Under the pieces are notes generated by a model. The model worked only from the letters and a program-made list of their open reading frames with translations, was not told the DNA's origin and did not search any database. A stretch of 64,000 bases of DNA from Nyssa sinensis (taxonomy: Eukaryota; Streptophyta; Magnoliopsida; Cornales; Nyssaceae): positions 59,091,382-59,155,381 of the forward strand of contig CM018032.1 in NCBI GenBank assembly GCA_008638375.1, given 5' to 3'. Position numbers and translations under genes: made by a program. This document shows positions 33,268 to 44,600 of this stretch, piece after piece. Each line of letters starts with the position of its first letter. Position 1 is the stretch's first letter.

Positions 33268-34913
33268 ATGGAAGAAGATCAAGAACAGAAGTTTGTATGC
33301 AAGTTTTGTAGCAAGAGATTCTTTACTGGAAAGTCCTTGGGAGGTCACATGAGGGGCCATTTAGCCATTATTTCAGCTATGAAACATGAAGATCACAATG
33401 ATAGCAACACGGATTTTGAAGATGGTGGTCCTTTGAAGCAAGAAAAGCTCAAGAACAGCGACATGGGTATTGAAGGTGATTTGCATCCTAGTTATGGTCT
33501 TAGACAAAATCCCAGGAAGTCTCGGAGGGTTTCAGATTCGAAACAGCGTACTGCAAAGAAAGAAAATCTTTGCAAAGAGTGTGGCAAAGGGTTTCACACA
33601 TTGAGAGCTGTGTCTGGTCACATGAGATGTCACTCAATGAAAGAAAGAGGAGAAAATCTCTGTAAAAAATGTGGGAAAGGGTTTGATTCAATGAGAGCTC
33701 TGTTTGGTCACATGAGAAGTCACTCTAAAAGATTCAGGGTCTCCAATGAATCGGTAGAGAACCACTCTGATTACGATACTGAATTTCTAATTCGGAAAAA
33801 GCGATCAAGGACAAGGTACAAGATCACTGCCAGTTCTTCGTTATCTAATTTGAATGCATCTTCATCTGTTTCTGAGAATGAGGAAGTGGAAGATATCGCT
33901 ATGTGTTTGATGATGCTTGTCTAGGGGTGTGAGGAACAATACAGAGTCTTTAGATAATAATTCTATGATTTTTGAATTTCAATCATTGAATGGAAATAAG
34001 GTAATTAACAAAAATGATGGTGGGAATTTAGGATGTGATGGTGATGAGACTTGGGAGATGAAGAAACCAATAGAGAAGTTAGAGTCTTGTGTTTCGGGTT
34101 CTGGGAATGCTTTGTTTGAAGAGAATATATCTAAATTTGCTGAGTTTGATTCTGGGTTTACAAGTCATGTTGAATTGGAAGTTTCTGTTGATGGCTTTCT
34201 GGAGGGTGATGAGTTCAAGAAGCCTAAACTGGATGATGAATCTGGAATTGTGTTGTGTGATACTGAAATAGAGAAGGGAATCAATTTTACTGAAATAGAA
34301 TTGAAGTGTTTGATGAAAGAAGTTGTGTTGGATCAAGCTGACTTGGAATTGGTAAAGACTAATTCAACCGAAAAGGTGAGGTTTGATGTTCATGATTCTG
34401 AATTGGGGGAAAATTCTTGTGACAGAACAAACTGTAGTACTTCTGATTCTGAAATGTTAAAGGAGAAGAAACTTGAGTACAAATTCAGGACCTGCAAAAA
34501 GATCTTTAACTCTCACCGAGCACTTGGAAGCCATGAAAACAAGCCATAAGACAGTCTTGGAGACCTTGGAAAAGAGCATCCAGACAAAGCTTTTATCTGA
34601 TATTGAAGCTAATTCCAAGCTTGAATGCAATGAGAATTCACTTGAGCAGGAAGTCAATGTGAAAAATATTGAGTTAAAAAAGAGAAAGGAGTATGAGTGC
34701 CCCATCTGCTTCAAGGTTTTTGCATCAGGACAAGCTTTGGGTGGTCACAAGAGGGCTCATTATGTTGGATTCTCCGAGAGCAGAGCCAAAGAGACCATGT
34801 CAATAAAGCAAGAGCTTTCAAGTATTTTTGATCTTAATCATCCTGTTACTCTTGAAAAAGAGACCAATGATGATGTTGAACTCAAGCTTTGGTGGGTTGG
34901 AAGCGATCAGTAG
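33268..34913 (+). CDS. ZAT-like C2H2 zinc-finger protein, broken by two single-base insertions
   Basis: Putative nuclear repressor of the plant QALGGH-type C2H2 family. The gene is spread over three frames: 33268-33924, 33917-34549 and 34473-34913. Dropping one base at about 33919 gives AMCLMMLSRGV, the conserved ZAT motif. Dropping the G at about 34535 gives HRALGSHKTSHK, with the His-x3-His spacing of a finger. The result is 1644 nt, 547 aa, intronless, without other stops. Fingers: residues 11-31 (CKFCSKRFFTGKSLGGHMRGH), about 102-122, about 131-151, about 404-426 and about 475-497 (CPICFKVFASGQALGGHKRAH). The fourth has Phe where its first Cys should be (YKFRTC). C-terminal FDLNHP resembles an EAR repression motif. 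Either sequencing insertions or a young pseudogene. Confidence 0.82.
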
Positions 34914-35639
34914 CGTGAGCCACTAGTGACCTCTAATTGAGAAAACTGGTTCCATCCATGGTTTCCATTTAGTCACAAGATTTGTAAAGTCAATTTGGTG
35001 AAAGTTTACTAAAGGTTTTAGGATAAGCCATATGGAGGTAAATTTTCCTTTTTCTTATAGCTTTAGATAGAAAATGCTCCTATTCCAGCTAGTTTCTCTT
35101 CCATTTTCATGTCTGCAGTCTGCTTCTGTTTTTTTTTTTCTCCCCCAATTTGAAGGAGTCTTAACTGTTGAAAATTTGAAGTTGATTGATCTGTCTTCAT
35201 TTGAAACTGCCAAATTGAAATTTTGTCTTCTTGCAATGCGCCAAATTTACTAAGAGATGAGCAAGAATCCCTAGGTTGATTTTGATTGAATTTTAGCTTT
35301 GGAATTCTCAAATCTTCGTTCCAAAACTAGGAAGAACAATAGAGGGCATGTTATTATTCATGCAGATTTTTGAAGACAGAGATAATGAGTCATCTGATTA
35401 CTTTGGAGTTTAGAAGATTGCTACAAAGTGATTAATTTGTTAAGTAGGAAGACAACAAGGTTGATGTCCCTCAAGAGTAATATAAAATTGCACAATGGAA
35501 ACAACCTTGAGCTAAAGGTGGTTGTTTAGTCACCTACCATATAAACATGACAGCCATCCCACTTCCATGTCTTTTTCTTTTAGTTGGTAATCTATAAAAA
35601 TTATGCATCTTTATATGGTTACTCTCTCTCTCTCTCTCA

Positions 35640-35681
<42 letters not shown>

Positions 35682-37114
35682 TTCTTTTAGTACATTATCT
35701 TCTTATCATCCTATGCTAGCAACAAAGCAGATGGCCATGGTTACAGTGTTGCATGGGAGATATATTTTATGTTAGCTTTGCCCTCAGTCAAAAGAAAATA
35801 AAATAGACCCCCCATAAAACTGCAGTGAGTGTGAAGTACAGACCGAGTGAGTGCAATTCATTGCTTGTAAAGAAACAAATGACTTTTTGAAAGCTCATTT
35901 TGGGCCAGCTCAAATTACTGAAATTTCATCCCCAAGGAGGTAGCTGATGAGTGGCCGGAAAGACGGAGGTAACTATCTTATAAGCACAAATTTTTAGTTT
36001 GTCTCTTATTTAAACCAAGATTGAATAATGTTTTGTGTTTCACTATTTTCATTCCATCTCTATCTCACCTTTTTCATTTGGAGTGAAACCACTAATAAAT
36101 TCCACCTCTTGAAATAAGGATGAGATAAAAGTAATGATAAATAATATTAATTGTCACGATTATATAAATATTCTCTTTGGACCTATGAACATGACAGTGG
36201 CCCCAATTTTAGTGGGCCTCAGACTTTTTTGGGTTTGGTGCTTCAGCAAAATTCCATTTCGGTGATGCTATTCGGGTTCAATATAAAGTCTCACCCACCC
36301 TATTATAAAATGAGAGGACAAAAATAGGGAGATAACCCAGTGCTCTACCTTTGTTTTTCTTTACTTTAAAGAATAAATTATACTTAAAAGAAGTTTTTGA
36401 CAATTATATTAATCTCTCTTAAAATTTTTAAAATTATACTGATTATTTTTATTTTACTTGACAATATACAAATACATTACTCTAGTCAATTTTTTGCTTC
36501 AAAATGACAAAACTATCATTTTTATTTTTATTTTTTCAATTTTTAAATTTTGACCATTTCTATTTTTTTTTCCAAATAAATATTAATTAAAATCTAAAAT
36601 TTATTTTTAAATAAATTTTAAAAAATCTTTTAAAAAAGTTTTAAAAAAATTGTTCAAAATGCAAAATAAAAAATCAAATAAGGCGGTTTTGTCATTTTGA
36701 TTAAAAAATTTGACTAGATAAGAGTATTTGTATATTATAACTAAAGTATGAAATGTTAGTATAATTTTAAAAATTTCATGAAAGATCAGTGTAATTTATC
36801 ATATTTTAAATGATAAAATTAACCTTCTTAAAAATGCAAGACAAGGTAGTTAATTCTATTTTTGACATTTTCTCCATATGAATGTCAAGTTGTTAGAAAC
36901 CTACTTAAACTTTCACAAAATTAGCGTATGTAAAAATATACATCTACATTTTCATTCTCGTTTTGGATACATGAAATGCTTCTCCACAAGTCTATAATTT
37001 TTAGAATGGATTTCAACTATTCTTCTAAATTGAAATTAGAGAGTTTTTTTGTTACCATGATCAATTCCAACTCATTTAGTTTATCAAGTAAAAGATATAG
37101 CTTTTATTTATTGG
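34914..37114. other. Intergenic DNA with a fold-back element
   Basis: The C2H2 3'UTR is probably within the first 300 bases. A (CT)n(TA)n compound microsatellite lies at 35621-35681. The fold-back element at 36366-36812 is listed separately. No gene recognised. Confidence 0.5.
36366..36812. mobile_element. Fold-back element, family 3, copy 1
   Basis: The two halves are inverted copies. Left words AAAATTATACTGATTATTTT, ACAATATACAAATAC, CTAGTCAATTTTTTG and CAAAATGACAAAACTA recur as complements on the right: AGTTTTGTCATTTTG-like, TTTGACTAGATAAG, GTATTTGTATATT and GTATAATTTTAAAAA. Arms are about 150 bp each around an AT-rich core. A related element is at 57735-58190. No coding capacity; could be a Mutator-like or other fold-back MITE. 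Confidence 0.7.
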
Positions 37115-37274
37115 GTAATGCTATTGTAAGATTGAGTTTATATGAGACAATGGGGTTAATCATTGAATGCTTTAAGAGTTAAGATTTTATTTATCTCAAT
37201 CACTTTATCTCTAATTCTTAAGTAATCTAATAATTAAAACATCTTGCTTCATTCGAACTTACAATAGCATTATC
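37115..37274 (+). mobile_element. Short MITE with GGTAATGCTATTGTAAG ends
   Basis: A 160-bp element with near-perfect terminal inverted repeats of 18 bp: left GGGTAATGCTATTGTAAG, right CTTACAATAGCATTATCC. The interior is non-coding. A related, partly duplicated copy lies at 11506-11662. Target duplication not resolved. Confidence 0.75.
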
Positions 37275-37911
37275 CTTAATTATTTAAGGGCAATGCTATA
37301 TATTCTTAATTTGCATCATTAATTATGAGTAATATTATCCTTATCATGAGATTTTACAAAATTTTTTACATGCTAACGTTCGGTTGTTAGTTAATGCAAC
37401 ATTTTGGTATGTACATGTGCTAGTCGATAAAACCTCTCAGTTCTAGACAATAAAACATCTTGATGTTAAATAATACAGCTATGTCGCATGAAATTGTATT
37501 TACTAACTTACGCACATACTAATTGGCTACATTTTCTAGCACTTACACCAAAAAACTGTATTAACTAGTACCTAATAGTCACGTCAATAAATAACAAAAT
37601 TTGGATAGAATTTTTAAGTAAGAATAACAATATTGCTTCAATTATATTTATAATATGAAATGTCATTACAAGATAATTTTAAAAATCATATTACGTGAAA
37701 CCAAAAATATTACATAATGACATATTATATTGGAAATACATATCTTGTGAAAGGTTTTGCGAAAGGGCAGTATTGTATTCTCACATGAGGTTGGAGCGCC
37801 AACCGTACATTTGGAGCGCGAACGACGCCTTCCTTCTGTTTCAAGTTTCGAAGGAAGTGAAGATGTTACAGAGAGAAACGTCCAATCCCACCTGAATGTA
37901 ACTCAATTTCC
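37275..37911. promoter_or_regulatory. Upstream region of the U1-type zinc-finger gene
   Basis: AT-rich to about 37750, then more balanced sequence with GGTTGGAGCGCCAACCG (a short palindrome, 37790-37806), likely leader. No clear TATA box at a fixed distance. Start of transcription not determined. Confidence 0.35.
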
Positions 37912-40900
37912 ATGGACTCCACCAGGTCGACCGGAATGCAACACAACCCACCACAAAACCCTAACCTACAATCCACGGACTCGTATTCTCACCATCTCTA
38001 CGCCACTCTTTACCCTAACCCTAATCCTCACCCTCCCAATTACGGCATTGGGATGGACACAGGCCTTAGGCCTCCTGGGATTGACCCATACCCCTCCGTA
38101 AGCTCGTTCCCACAAAGCCACGGTGGGGGCAACGAGGCCCAGCAACCCGCTGTGGCCTATGCTCATCATCAGACAGTCGATGGGGGAGCGGTGGCGGTGC
38201 CAGCTTCCTATTATCAGGACTCAAGTGCCACAGCTGCTGCGCAGACTTGGGCGGCGGCGGAGGTCGTTCGGCAATATGTGGAAAGCATTTATGGAACTGT
38301 AAGTGCTGTGCTTGTTTTTTGGAAGATTTATTTTATGCCGCTGTTTTGATTTTGACTCGAGCTAGTGTATGAAAAGAGTAGAAAAATGCAACTGTGAGGG
38401 CTCTGATTGTTGTTTGGAAGGGTCAAAATTTGTTTTGCTTGCAGTCTCGGAATGTCTATCCATCCGTTTGCTTGTGTGGGATTTTGGGTATCATTGTCTG
38501 ACTTTGTTAACGAATCTTTAAATGAATTCTCTGAGATGAAATTGAAGTAGTTCCTTAAAAATGACTTCCTTGGAAAACTAGAGCCTTCTGTTCCAAATTG
38601 CAAAGGAATTAACCATCGAGCAAAACTTCTTGGTAAAGCCCCCATGGTCAATGATCTAAAAATGAGTTGACCTCACAAGTGTAATTGGTTATATGTGTGT
38701 GTGAATGTATATAAAATCTTTTAGGCTCTGGTCATAGACCTTTTACTGAATTGGATGAAGTACTGCTGATAATTGATTTTTAAAATATGAATGCCTCAGG
38801 AAAAAAAAAACAGATTAGTCTTTTCTAATTGTACAAACTTTAGCAGGATTTCTATGGGAAGGAAAGGAAGGAGAAAGGAAAATCCATCTTGCGTATTGGG
38901 ATATGGCGAAGGTTCCTATTGATTGGAGAGGGGGGGGGGGGATTGGTTTTAAAGACTTGAAGTTGTTTAACCAAGTTTTATAAGGTAAATGGTTGTGGAG
39001 GTTCGGGATACAAAATCAGTCCTTGTGGAAAGATGTGATCTTAGCCAAATATGGGAGTGAGGAAGGGTGGTACACAAGGGAGGTTATGGAGGCCCATAGT
39101 TGTGGGGTGTTGAAGTACATTAGGGGAGGTTCGGAAGATTTGCAAAGCTTGTTCTCCTTGAGGTGGGGGAGGACTCAAGAGTAAGTTTTAGGAAGAGGCT
39201 TGGTATTGTGATAGGCCTTTGAAGAGGTGCCTTTTTATGTTATTCAACCTTGCTAGCAATAAGGAAGCCTTAGTTGTGGTTTGTGTTTCTCTTGTGGGTG
39301 GAGAGTTGGTTTGGAGTCCATGCTTCCAGTAAGAACTTCTATAATTGGGAGTCGGAAGAGGTGGCAGGGTTTATGAAAATGTTGAATAGATTTAAGTTGA
39401 GTATGTTATGATTTAGACAATGAAGTTCATTGTAAAATCATAGTACAAGGAGTTAGTGGGCCGGAAGGAGGTTTCTTTTCCATGGAAATCCTGAGTTCCT
39501 AAAAAGTAGTTTTTTTTTTTTGTTTTTTGGAGGCACGGGCTGCAATATTAACTATGGACAATCTCCGAAGAGCAAGGTTCCATTTGCCAAGTCAATGATA
39601 CTTATGCAAGTGGAAGAGGAAATGGTAGATCATCTTTTAATCCATTGTAAGGTGGCGAGAGATGTATGGAGCTAAATTTTCTCTATTTTTTGTTGTAATT
39701 GGTTGATGCCATCCTCTTTGAGGGAGTTATGGCCGAATGAGAAAAGAAGTGAGGAGCACTTGGAGAATGGTTCCTCTTTTTCTAGCATAGTGCTTATGGC
39801 GAGATAGGAATAGGAGAACTTTTGAAGGAACCAAATTATCTATATGGAGCTTTCAAGATAACTTTTTGTGTTCACTTTTCTTTTGGGTTAAATAAGCTAA
39901 TTCCTAGTATTTAGAAAGTTTTATGGATCTTTTGGGAGAACTTAGGCTGGAACTTTTGTTGCCTTTTTCGTTTTTTTTTTCTTTTTTTTTTAATTATGGG
40001 TTCAACCATCTCGGGTGCCTTCAATATATATACACATTTTTATTGATTGAAAAAAAATATATATGTTTAGCCAAAGACTGAACTTCCTAAGGGAAGCCCA
40101 CTTGGTGGATGATCTTGGATTGATTGGGTTAAATTTATGATATGGGTTTGCTCCCCTCATGCGGCTTCAATATATATAAATATCTTTACTAATTGAAAAA
40201 AAAATAGCCAAAGACCGAACTTCTTGAAGGAAGCCCACTTGGTGGATGATCTTGGATTGATTGGGTTGAATTTACAAGGATTAGTTGAAGACTGGTTAGC
40301 CATTGGTCTCGGATTTTTTCACTAAATGACCTTTTGAAAAATCCCCTTGCTTGTATTTGTTTAGAAATTTTAGACTCTTGTATATTTGATGCTGAAGATA
40401 ATGCTCTGAAATTCCAATGTGAGAACTTTTGTAGATTTTAATTAGTATTAGTTGGTTCATTTCTGCCTGAGAAGCCAATTAGACCAGAATTCCGTGGAAG
40501 TCGACAGCATTTGGAGGTTAAACAAATTCCCGATGGTAAATGAGTCACCTGAGATATTGCTGGATTGACTTGTTTACTAATTGTGAAAGTTTTATCCATA
40601 TCCTTGTCCAATAAAAGTCGTCAGTGTAATGATTAGACATTAATTAAACATCTACCAGACTACCACTGTACTCTCAAGTTTTGAAACTGTAAAATAAACC
40701 AAACTTATATTTCAGTTGGGAGAAATTACTGTTTTTTTTTTTTTTTGCCATCTTATCGTAGGAGCTGAGCTTCTTATTCTCCACTTTTGGCATTATTCTA
40801 AACTTGTTGCCATCTTAGATATGTCCTCAATTTTTGTTAAGCCTTTGAAATGATGTACTAATCATAACATCCTCCCATTTTCTTTCTGTTGAAGGTTTTT

Positions 40901-41609
40901 TTTTTTTTTTGTATTTGAGGTAGATATGCCATGATGAATCCTTACTAATATGTTTTGATTTGTGACTCACTTTTCCTGTTTCCAATTTTTTCCATCATTT
41001 TCCCCAAAGTTTGTGAAGTTCTCTAGCTTCACACAATTCATTATTAATTACTGATTCTTTTGAATATTGCTCAACTTAATAGACTTGGTGGGGAAGAATC
41101 TTGAGTCATTGTTTATCAATTTTCAACCCTCTTCTCAATCAGAGCCTATGTTTTTCGCTGGTCAATGTTTGTTTTAGTTTCGATTGATGCAAACCAAGTT
41201 GTAGAAAGAGTGCAAAGGATCCTATGGTATGGAAAAAAGTTGGAATATCTTTAGAATGCAATGTGAGCAGTGTCTGAGCCTCATGAACTCCAATAGGTAA
41301 CCCAGCAAAACTGGGTCAACTTGCACAAACTAATAGTAACTTGTACGATATGAATGAATGAGACCTGAACAGGCTGAATTGCTGGTTTACAGGGTCACTG
41401 TTACAATAATTAATTCTATACTGTATGATATGTTTGTGAAAAGAGTTAAATTCACTATTGCTAGTGCTACTGCTGCTATTATATTAGATTCACTCGTGTG
41501 AATGACTTTAGATATTTTTTTTTAACCCTTGGGGTTGGATGAGTTGGGAAGAGGCTTGGGTAATATCCCCAAGGTCCCAAGTTCAACTCTCACCTCAAGG
41601 CCACTTACC

Positions 41610-41640
<31 letters not shown>

Positions 41641-44600
41641 CAGTTTTTTTTTTTTTTGGAATTGTATGAAAAATTGATGGTTTGGAGATGAAGTGTTTCA
41701 CTTGTTTTTGAAGAATTATTTTATTTTTTTTTAAATTTATTTCATGTTTCATGCTATTGCATTGTTTCAATGCAGCATTAGGATTGTAGTGATGTCCTAT
41801 ACTTGTCTAACACTTTTTATGTTTGTGGCAAACAAGTGGTTGGAAATTAATTTGATTTGTGCCATCGTAGTGTTTCTGGGTGCATCTTGGTCACTGGCAG
41901 TGGGGGCAAGGGAAGGCAATAAGGTAAGGTGCTGCTCAATCATAGATGAATCACCTTTAGTCAGGAGGTTAGGCAAGCACTTCTGTTTCACAAACATTTT
42001 AACCAAAAGAAGCAATTCATGTTAGATATTGTTCATAATTAGATTGGTTTAGTTACTTTAATTTAATACATATTTGGGTGTCTACTATGACGACATCGTG
42101 TCAAATGAGGCAAGTTAACAATATAAAGCATTTTAATTAACATCCCTTACCTTTGCCACAAATTGTACAAGATTTGAGTGTTGAATCAAATAGTGCGTTT
42201 ACTAGGATTTGAATTTGAAGAAAGAATAATAATTTTTACATTCGTGTTCATGCCACCATGCATGCTTACACAAATTATGTAATGACTTTAATTATGATAG
42301 ATGATTATTATGTTGTGTAAGACTTGGTTTCCTCCTTGTTGAGTTTCAACCTGATGATAGCCAAACCATTTTTCCATTATAGATATCAAATAGCATTTAA
42401 AAGACACTGCTTAAATTATTAAATTCCTAATACATTGATAACTTTTAGTCTTGATACCTTCAGCTCAGGCAAGGCTTTGCATGGCATCTTGAGTCACACA
42501 CTATATCATGTAGTGTCTTAGGGCACCATCTAACTTTAGCGAGCTTGCATAGTATTCTTTTTCCATTTACACTCCCTGCCACCCCCTGCATTTATTCAGT
42601 CTATATGTCATCTCATCATGATTTATATCTTAGACCAATGTTGCATGAATAATGCATAATGACACTTAGAGAATTGTTCATGATTAGTTTCTTTTGGTTC
42701 TGTTTGAGCTTAAATATGCCCTAAATATTCCCAAAATGCGTTCAAATTCAAACATTGGAGCCATTAGCTTGACTGAATCAGTGATGGGGTAAGTTTTTAG
42801 AGTTTGACTAAAGTTTTTTATTTCAGTTGTTTTAATTAACATTTGATCAATGACACCCAATCTTTGTATGGATTTTAGACAATTTTATGGGATTTTAGAT
42901 TTTCTTCTGATTATTACCAGGAGATAAATTGATGCCACAGGCCTGGATGTAAAATCTTGGTAGGTTATATAGTTTTGCTTTTGTTGGAGAGTTGCTCCCT
43001 GTACCTTACCTTTCTCTCATCCTGCACTTCAAGAGTTGATGATGCATGAGTAGTTGAACACGAACAATGAATTTCCATTTGTATGGCTAGATATCTGGAG
43101 AAACCTTTTAATTCAGTATTATGCCGTGAAGTTGATGAAAAGTGAAAACAATGCTAAGAACCTTTTATTGGATTTTTTTTGGTTGCAAAATCATGAGTTC
43201 AAGTCATGGCGTCAGACTGCTGGCTGTTCAAAATGTTTTTTTGACATTCTTTGAAAGATGACCTTTTTGTTTGCCATCTTCGATTTTGTTTGGCAACGAA
43301 TCAATATCATATTAGATTTTTTGATATCAGATCTGCGTACAGGAAACTTTACTGTATTTAGAATCTTCCCTTTTCAAACCAGTTTTTACGAATTATTTGG
43401 AGAGGTATACCTTCTATGCAAAGGCATTGTTTCATGGAATTTTGTTTTCAGTTTTTTCCCCATTCCAGAATTTTTAAGTATTCTCTCTCTGTCTCTCTTT
43501 AATACTTTTCCTAAATTTTCATACAGCCTGGTGCATAGTAACAATGCATTATCCCCGTAAAAGCCACAGCAATAAATAGGCGATTTGTTGTTCTCATTTT
43601 TCTTTTCTTTCCGTGTGTCCCCATTCGACATCAACTTTGTTAATTAGTCAGTCTAGACCCAAATAAATGAAGAGTTGACTCTTGTTTCTTTGCACACATA
43701 TCAAATTTTATAATAATTTTTAGATCCCTTTCCCTCTTAATTTTTCCTCTTTTTTTATTTTTATTTTGAGCCAAGCCAATATACAAGGTAGCAATTTCTG
43801 AATTTGGAAGAGACTGATTGTTTGCTCCAATGCATCATATGTATTTATCATGTGATGATTTGTAGTTGGGGTTCCAGTAAAATAGATACCATAGCTTCTG
43901 CTTATTTGTTCTCCACAATTTTCTTTCCATTTTTATCTTTCTCTACGAGTGTATGTAGCTTAAGGGGTGTGATCTGCTTTTATCTTTGCTATTTTAAGTT
44001 GAATAAACCCAGCCAACATTATTGAAACATAGTATTAAAATGATTTAATGAACACAATAAGCGAATCATGTTCTAGAATACTTATCCATTGTCCAATGAG
44101 AGAAATGAAGGTAGAGAAAGAAGTAGCAACATTCATAAGCTGTCATACTTCTAAGCAGTTCCATTTATTTTAGGATGTTTTCCTAGTATCTTACGCATCA
44201 TCAATCCTTGATGGCATGTAATTCCACATAAGCAAATCCTTTAGATTTCTGTAGCTGTGTTCATATTTTCTAAGTAATATAGTTGAGTTAATAGGAAACC
44301 TGCGCCGTGTGGGGTCTGATACATAACTTATAACTATCATAACCAAATACCCTCATTTTGAAGTGGCATTGTTTGCAAAGTATCCCTTGATGCTTCAAAA
44401 AGTTTCTCATTGGGGTCTTGTAGAGCGCCACTAGGGGAGCGGACCCCATGTTCATGGGAAAAAAAAAAGAATAAGCCCCCTATCCATAAATTATTCGAAA
44501 ATTCTACAAAAGAACACATGTCAAATTGAAAAGATTTAGAATTCCAAAAAAATAAAGTCCGGGGCATTAACAGTTTTAAAAAAGCAACAAAATGATCTTC

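Noticed and set aside
33910..34545. Programmed ribosomal frameshifting as the explanation for the split C2H2 gene
   Set aside because: No slippery heptamer or downstream structure is apparent at either break, and identical +1 breaks occur in three unrelated genes.
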